Source: Eleginops maclovinus
Lineage: Eukaryota; Chordata; Actinopteri; Perciformes; Eleginopidae
Length of the DNA: 64,000 nucleotides
Assembly: GCF_036324505.1 (NCBI RefSeq)
Contig: NC_086368.1
Coordinates: 27,045,878-27,109,877 of the forward strand
Direction of reading: 5' to 3'
Shown: one piece after another, positions 24,901-31,405 of the stretch
Layout: the number at the start of each line of letters is the position of its first letter
Position numbering within the stretch: the first letter of the stretch is position 1
Program-made: the position numbers and the translations under genes
Notes under the pieces: model-generated
What the model was told of the DNA's origin: nothing
What the model saw: only the letters and a program-made list of their open reading frames with translations
Database searches by the model: none

Positions 24901-27071
24901 ATCTAATCAACTTTTAAATGTACTGACTCTTTTGAATCGTGCTCATAGTGTCATAGATTATTATAATTTGATCATGCACTGAAATACATACACTATCTGA
25001 TGTCGTGTTGGGGCCTTGTATTTAATGCAATTGGGCCTGAAAAGTCCTAAAAAGTCCTTGAATATCAAGGTGTGGGAACCTCGATCTATAGGATAAAGCA
25101 AGATTATCCTAAATAAGCTTTAAGATGACAGGAATCAGATAACATGGGAAGGATAGCCAAATGTCACCGTGTTCAAAGGCGTGCAGTGACGTTTTATTCA
25201 GTAAATAAGTGCAGGAAGTCTGGGACTCTTTAAACCTCGGTTCAAACAGCCGAGCAGTCAGAGGAACACTTGTGATCTTCGTTGGCAGATGCCTCTTGAG
25301 GAAATCACTGATATCTTTCTGTTTCTTTCTGTGAGCAGTGAAAGAAAAAGAGGACCTTCACCCAGACGTGGAGTCCCAGGGCATGAATGACGACACATTT
25401 TGTGAATACAGGTAAGCCTGCGAGAACTATTTCACCACCTCCCTGCAATTCCCGTGCAACACCATATGAAACTGTCCTTTATTTCCGACATTTCTCGCTG
25501 CATTCCTCCTCCCTGCTGAAAAACAGACAGCCCGGCATGCACGAGGTTCAGCTGGAGCCTCGTTCTTCTTCTGTCCGAGACATTTGAGTAAAGTATATGC
25601 TAAACAGCGGTTAGCATCCCCGAGCTGTTTACGCATCAGTGTTGTCCGAGTGCTAGCATCCCTTTATAGGACTCTGTGATATCCCGTGTTGTTGTTTGTG
25701 ATAGACGCGGCATCATAAAGGGAGCCGCAGCACATGATGTTGTGTCCAGAAGGATCTGAACGCAGGCTGCCCGGCACACAGCAGGTGGCTGAAAACAATC
25801 AGAGTAATTGCAAGCGGATCATCTCCCGGGCAGTCATATGTAGACACGTTTCATTAATCCTGCAGCGGTCCAATTCATAACTACCCAGAGTCCCAGTGTT
25901 ACTGCGCCGTCTGCAAAGCACAACTCATGCCCGTGTCACAGAGTCCCAAACTGTCTCAGTGTGACACAATTTATTCAGAAATCTAATACTCATGTTGTAT
26001 TCAAAGTTGATTTAAATACTAGAAAGTATCAAACTAGTGTTTTCATTCTTAGACTTGATTGCAAGGTAACATGAAGTGAAAGGCTATTCTGTCCCCAGGA
26101 ATTCACAGGGATTCTAAATTACGAACCAAAAAGGAGTTGTACGAAAAATGTTCGAAACTTTATTCACAACCTTGACATTCAAATTAAAAAAGGAACATTT
26201 ATTAGAAATACTGCCCAGCTTTTTCAAACCTTTACTTTGCATCTCTATTCACTTTGTTTAAACCTGGTATCTCTGCAGATTTGCAGATAAAGATAAGGCT
26301 CCTCTGCGGGTCATATAATTAAAGTTCCAGTGATGACAGCGTAGGAGATGCAATCAGAGCGGTATCAAGTCCAAAATCAACATTTATTTATGAAAGACTA
26401 ATAACATTTTAATTCTGTTTAAAAACCTGCGATGCATACGAGGCCACAGTGAAAATCAAATCTAGTTTTTCTGTTTCATTTTGTCGGCTTTTCAGGACAT
26501 AAAATATGATAATATAGCTTCATTTGAAAACTCAATAGAAGCTTCGAATCAAAATAAATCAGATTCATACGGCATGTTTAGTATTTGAGCAGATAAGATG
26601 GGTCACAAAGCATGTGCAGCTTCAGGAACGAGTTTAATGTTCCCTCATTTCTCTTGACTTTGCAAAGGCATTGATGCACGTACAGCACACTGTGGGCCTC
26701 TGTGATTATTTCCCATTGGTCAGTTATTCCAAAGTCAGTCACAGAGGCTCATCGTAGAGGCAGCACCCCCCCATCCCCGTCCCCTCCTGTAAGCCCCGGA
26801 GTGAAGCCATGGGTGAAATAAGGTGATTCTAAATCCCCCCCCCCACCCCTCGTTCCCCTCTCGCAGTGACAACGACGAGAAGCCACTGAAGGGCAGCCAA
26901 CACTCGCTGAGCAGAGAGATCAAAGCCGGGGACAGCGGGGACAGCCTGGTGGACTATGGCGACGAGGAGGTCCAGTTCAACGAGGACGGATCCTTCATCG
27001 GAGAGTACGCCGGGCGCAAGGAGAAGAGGGCGTCCGCCGAGATCAAAGCCCCCGCTCAGACCCCGGCGTGA
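804..27071 (+). CDS. chl1: CHL1 (close homolog of L1), 3' part of gene: Ig4 (half) to stop, 19 exons
   Basis: L1-family neural cell adhesion molecule; a type I membrane glycoprotein that guides neurite growth and migration and links to the ankyrin-spectrin skeleton. Joined exons: 804-944, 1733-1844, 2128-2294, 2376-2541, 3245-3369, 3716-3817, 6940-7137, 8557-8627, 9371-9593, 10514-10629, 10798-11002, 11139-11261, 16750-16929, 18327-18356, 19130-19201, 23097-23228 (end uncertain), 23649-23780, 25339-25411, 26867-27071. All junctions are GT-AG and phases agree, giving 857 codons including TGA. Order is half Ig4, Ig5, Ig6, FN1-4, stalk, TM and tail. It is CHL1 rather than L1, NrCAM or neurofascin because of [35 protein letters not shown] and [11 protein letters not shown], which follow CHL1 as I recall it. 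Mammalian CHL1 is about 1,200 residues, so roughly 350 N-terminal residues lie upstream. Whether this is teleost chl1a or chl1b cannot be decided. Confidence 0.93.
945..1732 (+). other. chl1 intron within the Ig4-Ig5 region
   Basis: No exon or clear mobile element seen. It has a GGGA-rich run (gaaggagggagggagggaggga) at about 1588-1611. Confidence 0.6.
1733..1844 (+). CDS. chl1: chl1 exon: first half of Ig domain 5
   Basis: Acceptor cttcacag and donor gtaagt. Entry phase 1 (A+AT gives Asn). It encodes [19 protein letters not shown]..., then [16 protein letters not shown], with the first Ig cysteine (HCNV). The exon ends inside the core Trp codon (TG|G), completed by the next exon. Confidence 0.9.
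2128..2294 (+). CDS. chl1: chl1 exon: second half of Ig domain 5
   Basis: Acceptor tttttccag, donor gtaaaa; leaves in phase 1. It encodes [20 protein letters not shown], then [29 protein letters not shown] carries the conserved Asp, Tyr and second cysteine of the I-set fold; [10 protein letters not shown] is the G strand running into the Ig6 linker. Confidence 0.92.
2376..2541 (+). CDS. chl1: chl1 exon: first half of Ig domain 6
   Basis: Acceptor ttacgaaag is a weak splice site with a poor pyrimidine tract (tctgccttac). Donor is gtggga. Encodes [20 protein letters not shown], then [20 protein letters not shown], with first Ig cysteine and core Trp. NYTENS gives an N-glycosylation sequon (NYT). 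Mammalian CHL1 has a DGEA tetrapeptide in this domain, proposed as an integrin contact; the corresponding place here reads DDIP, and no RGD is present. Confidence 0.9.
2761..2937 (-). mobile_element. tRNA-derived SINE with target-site duplication
   Basis: Read on the minus strand it starts GGGCCGTCGTATAGCTCAG, then TTGGTAGAGC (A box) and GGGTTCGAATAAGG (B box), and ends near CAATAAAGGCACTGG-type sequence. The same layout recurs at 40040-40226 and, more degenerate, at 37236-37390. Flanks carry a 15-bp direct repeat with two differences, TTGAACTTCATGTTT (2746-2760) and TTGAATTACATGTTT (2938-2952), as expected for LINE-driven insertion. It lies in the intron between the two Ig6 exons. Confidence 0.8.
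3245..3369 (+). CDS. chl1: chl1 exon: second half of Ig domain 6
   Basis: Acceptor ccttccacag, donor gtgagc; in at phase 2 (AG+A gives Arg), out at phase 1. Encodes [19 protein letters not shown], then [27 protein letters not shown] is the Ig F-strand with the second cysteine; NVS is an N-glycosylation sequon. Confidence 0.92.
3716..3817 (+). CDS. chl1: chl1 exon: first half of fibronectin III domain 1
   Basis: Acceptor tgtttttag, donor gtaaag; phase 1 to phase 1. Encodes [20 protein letters not shown], then [14 protein letters not shown]. The DVPD-PE linker and VKLKW (FN3 B-strand Trp) followed by GDDHNS match the first FN3 of CHL1. NSS is a sequon. The Tc1 element starts 18 bp after this exon. 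Confidence 0.92.
3836..5437 (+). mobile_element. Tc1/mariner-family DNA transposon, nearly intact
   Basis: The ends are near-identical inverted repeats of about 145 bp (3836-3980 and 5294-5437), starting CAGTGGGGCAAAAAAGTATT, flanked by the TA target duplication (3834-3835 and 5438-5439). Total length is 1,602 bp. It holds one transposase frame. It sits in the intron between the two FN1 exons of chl1, in the same orientation, 18 bp after the donor site. The low divergence between the two arms points to a fairly recent insertion. Confidence 0.95.
4201..5223 (+). pseudogene. Tc1-like transposase (DD34E) with one early stop codon
   Basis: The frame from ATG 4201 spans 340 codons, the length of Sleeping Beauty transposase, but codon 14 is TAA (4240-4242), where the frame otherwise reads ...KETRD and IVDLHQAGK. 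The rest is open to 5223. It has a paired-like N-terminal domain ([19 protein letters not shown]; second helix-turn-helix near [10 protein letters not shown]). The catalytic triad is complete: D153 ([12 protein letters not shown]), D244 ([10 protein letters not shown]) and E279 ([11 protein letters not shown]), with 34 residues between the last two. A product started at GTG 4300 or a later ATG would lack part of the DNA-binding domain, so this copy is probably non-autonomous. Confidence 0.93.
5438..6939 (+). other. chl1 FN1 intron, part downstream of Tc1
   Basis: No exon found. Contains a 28-bp GT dinucleotide repeat at 5737-5764 and several G-rich segments (ggattgagtgattcaagggttagggttggg about 5665-5694 and a similar ggaggattgattgaatcacgggttggggttg about 6017-6047), an imperfect direct repeat about 350 bp apart. 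Confidence 0.55.
5737..5764 (+). repeat. GT dinucleotide microsatellite
   Basis: Fourteen uninterrupted GT units in the chl1 FN1 intron. Confidence 0.95.
6940..7137 (+). CDS. chl1: chl1 exon: second half of fibronectin III domain 1
   Basis: Acceptor ctgtcaacag. Encodes [20 protein letters not shown], then [20 protein letters not shown] and [20 protein letters not shown]. The [13 protein letters not shown] segment is the FN3 F-G region. The donor reads gtctga, a poor match to gtragt, so this 5' splice site looks weak; phase 1 exit joins cleanly to 8557. Confidence 0.92.
7138..8556 (+). other. chl1 intron between FN1 and FN2
   Basis: Very AT-rich from about 7220 to 7620. No exon recognised; no mobile element with clear ends seen. 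Confidence 0.55.
8557..8627 (+). CDS. chl1: chl1 exon: first part of fibronectin III domain 2
   Basis: A short exon (71 nt): acceptor tttttgttctgcag, donor gtaaga, in at phase 1 and out at phase 0. Encodes [20 protein letters not shown], then INWE. The APD-NP-NI start and the B-strand Trp match FN2 of CHL1. Confidence 0.88.
8628..9370 (+). other. chl1 intron within FN2
   Basis: AT-rich, no exon or repeat with clear ends seen. Confidence 0.55.
9371..9593 (+). CDS. chl1: chl1 exon: second part of fibronectin III domain 2
   Basis: Acceptor tttctcccctcag, donor gtgagt. Encodes [20 protein letters not shown], then [20 protein letters not shown], and finally [18 protein letters not shown] and YSGED. 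NGPGLEY and YSGED are strongly L1-family/CHL1-like and mark the end of FN2. Confidence 0.94.
9660..9917 (+). repeat. Copy of the dispersed MITE-like family, 3' part
   Basis: Matches other copies in the window through gggaattgggcctttgcagaccatttacatgcac and cacactacaggaaaggaaaaacc, ending aatagggcccttttaa. The middle (about 9725-9865) does not match other copies and may be an insertion or a divergent part. Lies in the FN2-FN3 intron. Confidence 0.65.
10514..10629 (+). CDS. chl1: chl1 exon: first half of fibronectin III domain 3
   Basis: Acceptor ttgccttttgcag, donor gtaata. Encodes [20 protein letters not shown], then [27 protein letters not shown] and HG-L-GY are shared with CHL1 FN3-3. NSS is a sequon. 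The exon ends in phase 0. Confidence 0.92.
10798..11002 (+). CDS. chl1: chl1 exon: second half of fibronectin III domain 3
   Basis: Acceptor tctctttccag, donor gtaagg. Encodes [20 protein letters not shown], then [20 protein letters not shown] and [23 protein letters not shown] following GYR is diagnostic for the L1 family; NHS is a sequon. Only about 170 bp separate it from the previous exon. Confidence 0.94.
11139..11261 (+). CDS. chl1: chl1 exon: first half of fibronectin III domain 4
   Basis: Acceptor cgcccccacag, donor gtacgt. Encodes [20 protein letters not shown], then [20 protein letters not shown]. The VPE linker, the B-strand Trp and NG-LTGYL--YQ match CHL1 FN4. It is followed by a 5.5-kb intron. 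Confidence 0.93.
14516..14544 (+). repeat. GATT tetranucleotide microsatellite
   Basis: About seven units of GATT with one C interruption (gatcgattgattg). Confidence 0.9.
16085..16395 (-). repeat. Dispersed repeat fragment, hAT/MITE-like
   Basis: Ends aataaatcgtccagccctatcgc, whose complement GATAGGGCTGGACGATT resembles the end of abundant fish repeats; inside, tcgatattgaaatcgaaattgc is also of that type. Boundaries are approximate and no target duplication was found. Confidence 0.4.
16406..16729 (+). mobile_element. hAT-like MITE ending 20 bp before a chl1 exon
   Basis: The left end TAGTGCTGTCAGTTGA and the complement of the right end, TAGGGCTGTCAACTTC, form an imperfect inverted repeat. 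Flanks ctcttgtc and ctctttct could be a degraded 8-bp target duplication, the hAT size. No coding capacity in 324 bp. The right end leaves only ctctttctctttacatccag before the exon at 16750. Confidence 0.6.
16750..16929 (+). CDS. chl1: chl1 exon: second half of fibronectin III domain 4
   Basis: Acceptor ctttctctttacatccag, donor gtgagt; 180 nt, phase 1 to phase 1. Encodes [20 protein letters not shown], then [20 protein letters not shown] and [16 protein letters not shown]. The YKLYLR-CTS-GCG signature matches CHL1 (YKFYLRACTSQGCG). NET is a sequon. A hAT-like MITE ends only 20 bp upstream. Confidence 0.94.
16930..18326 (+). other. chl1 intron between FN4 and the stalk microexon
   Basis: Contains a 22-bp minisatellite (17581-17668) with decayed copies to about 17820, and a long pyrimidine tract at its 3' end. 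No other exon recognised. Confidence 0.55.
17581..17668 (+). repeat. 22-bp minisatellite, four units plus decayed copies
   Basis: Units begin at 17581, 17603, 17625 and 17647: agtgttatataggtgtaata(ac), agtgcaatatgggcgtaata(ac), and two diverged copies. Related motifs (gtgtaata, taacagtg/taacactg) continue to about 17820 with lost phase. Confidence 0.85.
18327..18356 (+). CDS. chl1: chl1 candidate 30-nt microexon in the juxtamembrane stalk
   Basis: A long pyrimidine tract (18270-18325) ends in ctccttcgcag, followed by 30 nt and a near-consensus donor gtatgtag. Entry and exit are both phase 1, so it can be included or skipped without changing frame. Joined to the preceding exon it reads [10 protein letters not shown]: small and hydroxylated residues, like the S/P/T-rich exon that follows. 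No transcript evidence is available here; the call rests on splice sites, phase, length divisible by three, and matching composition. Confidence 0.6.
18357..19129 (+). other. chl1 intron between microexon and S/P/T-rich exon
   Basis: No exon. An AT-rich block at about 18715-18795 has several TAATTA/ATTAG-type homeodomain core sites (aattagcaatgctaattagtaacctaattac). Confidence 0.5.
19130..19201 (+). CDS. chl1: chl1 exon: Ser/Pro/Thr-rich stalk cassette (72 nt)
   Basis: Acceptor tctttcttttcag and donor gtagag frame 72 nt, phase 1 to phase 1. Encodes [19 protein letters not shown], then TRSTI: rich in Ser, Pro, Thr and basic residues, likely an extended, O-glycosylated linker. It has no domain fold. 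Neurofascin has a longer mucin-like (PAT) segment in the same place. Its length makes it a natural alternative exon. Confidence 0.75.
19202..23096 (+). other. chl1 intron between stalk exon and FN5-remnant exon
   Basis: No further exon could be supported. Contains a short AT dinucleotide run (about 21356-21371) and three TTAGGG units at 22538-22555. Otherwise AT-rich without recognisable features. Confidence 0.5.
22538..22555 (+). repeat. Three telomere-type TTAGGG units
   Basis: Three perfect TTAGGG copies inside a chl1 intron. Confidence 0.9.
23097..23228 (+). CDS. chl1: chl1 probable exon: membrane-proximal remnant of fibronectin III domain 5
   Basis: Acceptor tccttcatatcttcag and phase 1 entry fit the gene. 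The frame reads [19 protein letters not shown], then [21 protein letters not shown]. The last segment aligns without gaps with the human CHL1 membrane-proximal segment that contains EPGAEHIVRLMTKNW (GTEYTV versus GAEHIV, RW versus NW). The 3' end is uncertain: in-phase donors are gtatac after 23228, gtattt after 23234 and a poor gttggc earlier; none is strong. It could be an eroded or rarely used exon. Confidence 0.5.
23229..23648 (+). other. chl1 intron before the transmembrane exon
   Basis: No second exon for the membrane-proximal segment found. Contains homeodomain-like cores (gattaattagac) near 23453 and a CGG run (gcggcggcggcggcg) at about 23515-23529. Confidence 0.45.
23649..23780 (+). 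CDS. chl1: chl1 exon: transmembrane segment
   Basis: Acceptor ttctgctccccag, donor gtaggt. Encodes [18 protein letters not shown], then [16 protein letters not shown], followed by the basic stop-transfer NRNKGGK and YS. The hydrophobic run from WFIG to ACFV is the single transmembrane helix. [17 protein letters not shown] is, as far as I recall, identical to CHL1, while L1 and NrCAM differ. The KGGKYS segment is the juxtamembrane motif shared by the family (ERM-type adaptor contact in L1). Confidence 0.96.
23781..25338 (+). other. chl1 intron between TM and first tail exon
   Basis: Contains the foldback element at 24721-24872. No exon recognised. Confidence 0.5.
24721..24872. repeat. Foldback (inverted-repeat) element, about 150 bp
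   Basis: The left arm starts ATCTGACCAAAAGTTAATTT and runs into TTGGGGGGGAA; the complement of the right arm is ATCTGAATAAATGTGATTTT, then TGGGGAGAAAG. The arms of about 30 nt pair with several mismatches. The interior has a repeated attctgactttaatctcag/agttctgactttc motif. Probably an old MITE. Confidence 0.65.
25339..25411 (+). CDS. chl1: chl1 exon: proximal cytoplasmic tail with HPD motif
   Basis: Acceptor tctgtgagcag, donor gtaagc. Encodes [20 protein letters not shown], then [14 protein letters not shown] is CHL1-like: the HPD tripeptide is described in CHL1 as a J-domain-like motif that recruits Hsc70. The family FGEY reads FCEY here. The exon joins directly to SDND; the neuronal RSLE microexon of L1 is not seen, as expected for CHL1. 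Confidence 0.94.
25412..26866 (+). other. chl1 last intron
   Basis: No exon recognised. An L1-type RSLE microexon between FCEY and SDND was not found. The end is C-rich (cccccccccc near 26835). Confidence 0.5.
26867..27071 (+). CDS. chl1: chl1 terminal coding exon: ankyrin-binding FIGEY tail and stop
   Basis: Acceptor cgttcccctctcgcag after a C-rich tract. Encodes [20 protein letters not shown], then [20 protein letters not shown] and [20 protein letters not shown], ending PAQTPA and TGA at 27069. SFIGEY is the ankyrin-binding motif; the tyrosine is the site whose phosphorylation blocks ankyrin in this family. Mammalian CHL1 has FIGAY, L1/NrCAM/neurofascin FIGQY. The C terminus lacks the T/S-x-x type PDZ ends of other family members. 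Confidence 0.96.
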
Positions 27072-27530
27072 GGAGCTGAAATTCCAATCCTCTCCCGCGG
27101 GGAGGAACCAGAACAGACAGACATTATCCACCGAGCACAGAGTGTTGTGTCCAACGTAATGCGTCATTTACTGCCACCCTCATTTTATACAGCTCCGTTT
27201 TGTCAAGTTGCAACAGAGTGAACATTACTAAATGCTGTGTATATAGAGTGTATATTGTCCGTGCGGAGTGTCCTTTTTTATAATTATTGTTACACACAAG
27301 AGTTTAGAGGGCTTGGATTTTCTTTTCTATCTGCATTACGCACTGTTTGTACAAATGTTAGGAAACTCCGTGACACATCATGTGATGCAGACGATATCAT
27401 CAGGCCACCGACAAGTGGGAATATCAGGCTGATATGTTTTTGTTTTGTTTTTCAATTGGAGCATATATTACTGACATTTTATATTTGAAATTGATTCATT
27501 AAATATGATGTAAGATGTGTATAAAGGTTG
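27072..27530 (+). other. chl1: chl1 3' UTR, proximal part
   Basis: Sequence after the stop is AT-rich and without coding potential. An ATTAAA hexamer at 27498-27503 followed by a GT-rich stretch could end a short transcript; AATAAA at 27871-27876 and 29005-29010 could serve longer forms. Which is used cannot be told from sequence. Confidence 0.4.
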
Positions 27531-27964
27531 CTTATTAACTTATTCTACCCGGTGGTTTTGTACCTGAGGAAATAACAAGGAACTTTACATATCATAAACA
27601 GTGATTGAAGCTCCCTGTGGTGTTAGAGGAAGATAAAATGTAGCTATTATATCTTGTTTAGCATTTAAATCCATCAGTGTTTTCTTACCATAACAGCCCC
27701 AAACACTGCTATTACAGATATGGAAGAGATATAAAAATAATGTAAACATTTGCATTCATCTCATTATTAAAAATGGATGAGTGAACCAGTCACTTTGTAT
27801 CAGAATTTGTATTAAAATAACTGAAATTACCAATTTTACAGTTCTACTTTTGCCAATTGTGGCTATTTTGAATAAAATTGCTCTTAAAAAATGATTTAGG
27901 GATACTATTAAGACAAAGTCTTTAGAGGAAATGTTTGACATTATGAGAAGTAGGCGTATTACTC

Positions 27965-28465
27965 TTTGTAAATATCGGTATGGTACATTTGAAGCTGCAG
28001 CTAGAAACTGGTTAGCTTAGCTTAGCATAAGGCTCTGGTCCCAAAGGTAAAAAAAACCTAGCTACGAATGATCTAAAATATTATTAAACTTTCCCAAAAA
28101 ACATCAAACTAATTCTTTAAAGCAGTTATCATGTGATTTGTAATTGTACTTTCATAGTGTTGCATAATGTTTGGGAACTGTCATTCATAAACATCATGGA
28201 TACAATGGAAACAGTCCATAGTTTGGGTCAAGCTTCAAAAGATTTGTCAATAAATTTGAAGCTACAGCTAGCAGACAGTTAGCTTAGCATAAAGTTTTTG
28301 AAACAATATGTAAGATCTATCATTTTATACATTTCCAAAAACATCAAACTATTCCTTTAAAGTAGTAGTGATTTATAATTGTAATTCCATATTGTTCATA
28401 ACGTTTGGGACTAAAAATGTATTGGCTCAAATAAAACAGCCCCTTGTTTGGGTTAAGCTTCAACG
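27965..28465 (+). repeat. Diverged tandem duplication of a fish repeat
   Basis: Two copies, about 27975-28235 and 28250-28465. Both carry ttgaagctrcagctag followed by gttagcttagcataa, then ttcccaaaaaacatcaaact / ttccaaaaacatcaaactat and tttgggtcaagcttc / tttgggttaagcttc. The core motif belongs to a repeat common in fish genomes. Just downstream of chl1. Confidence 0.7.
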
Positions 28466-31045
28466 ATGCCATATCCTACACTTCCCACAATCCCTTTCAT
28501 CAGAAATATGCTGTGAGACGCCCACTTTTTTCAATTGCCATGACAAATAAGTGCCCAATTAAGAAGAAAATGCACAGCACCTGAAATGCATTTGAGTCTT
28601 CTTTTGTAATCAGATTACTGTAATCTGTTTATATGGTATTTGCTATACCCTGTGGAGATATAATAGACACAGTTTAGTCCTAAGACTCTGTAACTCTCAA
28701 TATACTGCCATTCAAAACCCAACCCTCATGTTGTTCGGCATTAACATTAGCACCATGATCTGAACATTTGCAATGTTTTGTAAAAAAAAAAGAAGTTCAG
28801 CCGTTGCATGTTAAAAATGTTAATTGGTGTTTTTCGATGTCATTAAATTGCTTTACTTTCTTACACCGTGGTAATGGACTGCTTGGTCACAATGTCCTGT
28901 TTGTGTGCCTGCCTGAATGAGTACACCCATCTCTGTCTTTACCTCCAATCAGCAGTGAGACACGACTCGAGAGAACACTGCTGAAGCGTCCTCGTTCCCC
29001 TCAGAATAAAACACAAGATGTTTGACAAATTGTTCCTATTTGAAGTACGACTTTAACAAATGTCGCAGCAGGGTCAAGTCTCTGTGTGAGCTCCTTGTTT
29101 GATGACTTTAGCTGCGGGAGAGATTCATGAGCAGTGAGAGGAGTGGGCTGAGACAGGCACTGGATCAGGGAGCGAGAGCTGTAATCATGTCTGATGCTTG
29201 ATAGCAGGGAGTGGAGAGTGTCACTGCGAGGGTTTTCTCAGCACCGGCCTCAGGTACTCTGCCATCACTCAGACAGGTCTGGCTTATCTACAGAGGTAAG
29301 ATGCTCCATACATTCAAGTGTACAACCTTGAGTTGTTTGATAATGCACCCTTTTTGAAGGTCCTTTGGTCTTTGGCAACACGGAACAGCTGGACGTGTCC
29401 CTGCTCATGCCATCAGCGTTGGGGGAAGCTACTTACGAAGCTTAATTCTGCAACATAACAATCACTGCCCTCCAGAGAGATGCTGAATTACATCACAGCT
29501 AGAGGAACGCAGTCTGGACAAAGCCTCTTAGAGAAAATAATAAAAGAGACAATATGGTGCTAGAAGGGCGTGCGGAGAGGGGAAGTCTACCAAGGCCGTT
29601 TCCACAAGAGAAAAACAACACGGGTACTCGCACCGTGATACATATCATGAGGATTTTGCAGGTCGTTTTCTGTAATTTAGCTCACGATCAAACCAAAAAT
29701 ATAACCTGATTTTACACTCCAATGGCCATATGAGCCTGGAAATAGTAAGTGTGATAATTATTTCTGCCTTATCACCCCTGAAGTGATACTTTAGGCTAGG
29801 GAAGGAATCCATAATACTTTGTAGACATGTTTTCTAAAGTTCAACTCATTTGAAGCTCGAGCAGAGTTAGCTTAAAAGTTGGCTAAATTAAGTTGCAAAA
29901 TAGTCATCTTTGGAAAAGCAACCCAAAATCTGCTCATCGTTCATAATGTATGTATGGTTTTAGATGCACAATCCAAACCTGTTCACTGTGTTATTGTCAT
30001 TGTATAAAGATTAGAGGTGGCACTATTACTTCGTGTTCTGGCAGACAAAGTAAATACTAGAGGCTGTGTGATTGCCATGATTACATTTGAATAGTTCGGC
30101 TTTACCGCTGATTTGAAAGGGTTTCAACTGGAAAACAAAAGAAGGAAAAAGGGAAATAACCTTGAATCCTCTTGAGTTCAATCGGAGGCTGAGGTACAGA
30201 CTAACACTCCCACGGACCGGGTCAGTATTTGAAGCCATAGACTATATAAATAACTTGGAATATACTGTAGTCGCAACCAACCAAACCATTGTTTTGTGGA
30301 CCACTGTGGAGACTGTTTTGAAGCTCACCAAAACATTACACTTCAAACTATACTGTAAGTTCATAAAGCTCATTGTTGGCCCAGAACATGTGCAACTATG
30401 AAAACAAACAAAACCGTGATAGTAACCCGTCAAACACAAGGCAGTTGCCCTCTTAACAAACCCTTCTTTAATGCTAATTTTACTCTAACACTATTTAGAT
30501 TGAACAACTGAGACTATAAACTCATCCTCGAAATGTTTACCGAGGTAACAAAAGTCACTTTCTTATAAACGTCTGTACAAGCTCCGAGACCTCTATCCAG
30601 TTAAGGATATGGCTAGGTGTATTCAAAAACACCTTCACTCATATGTGTAAATGATATTGAAACATATGGGCAGCATTTGCCTTGCAGAGGGATGAAATAC
30701 TAAAAGAAATACAAATGTTGATATTGAATGTGTCCTGTCAATGGAACTCTTGAAAATGTCAAAATGTTTTCCCTGGAATTCTTCTTCAGGTGGTCGAGAG
30801 CTTTAGGCATCCTTCAAACAGTACTTTTCCTTTAGCAGCAACCATCAGATGCAAAATGAAATCTAATTTAGTTTTTGACAATTCTTTGGAGCTTCTGGGC
30901 AGTCACTAAACGCTCTCAGCAGCAGCCATAAGATTGAAACTCAAGCTGAGATGTGCTTACACTTTCCGGCTCACTGTCCAGTCCGTAAAACATTTTTTTT
31001 TAGCCAACCCTCTATTCTGCTAAATTTCTGGTTCATGTTTTTATT
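28466..31045. other. Intergenic, no gene recognised
   Basis: No open frame with recognisable similarity and no repeat with clear ends. AATAAA at 29005-29010 is a possible distal chl1 poly(A) signal. Confidence 0.5.
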
Positions 31046-31405
31046 GTGTGCCTCTTCCATGCTTTAATGTTCCAAAAGGTCTTTATTTTTCACATACTGC
31101 CTGTGCTGAGCACCTTTTTTCACCCTCTGTCTGAAACCAGAGCCCAGTCTGCCGTGATTGGTCTAACCCTTTGATATATCCCGCCCTCTTAGCCTATCAC
31201 ATTCAAAATGTGTTGGGTCGCTAGCCAATAGAAGAGCAGGTGTTACATAGTGATGAAATCGATGGAAGTAAACAAAGGATTCCAATGGAGGCGTTTCAGG
31301 CTTGGCGTGGGGGAATTGGAATTTTGGCCTTTGCAGACCATTTACAAGCATGCAAAAACACACTTCACCAAAGGGAAAACCCCGAAGAGGAGACTTTTTT
31401 TGAAC
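31046..31405 (+). repeat. Copy of the dispersed MITE-like family
   Basis: Shares the family order: catgctttaatgttc, tactgcctgtgctg, gaaaccagagcccagtctg, tgattggt, agcctatcac, gctagccaatagaag, gtgttacatagtgatg, aagtaaacaaaggattccaa, cctttgcagaccatttac, gggaaaaccccgaag. Nearly full-length. Confidence 0.8.
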
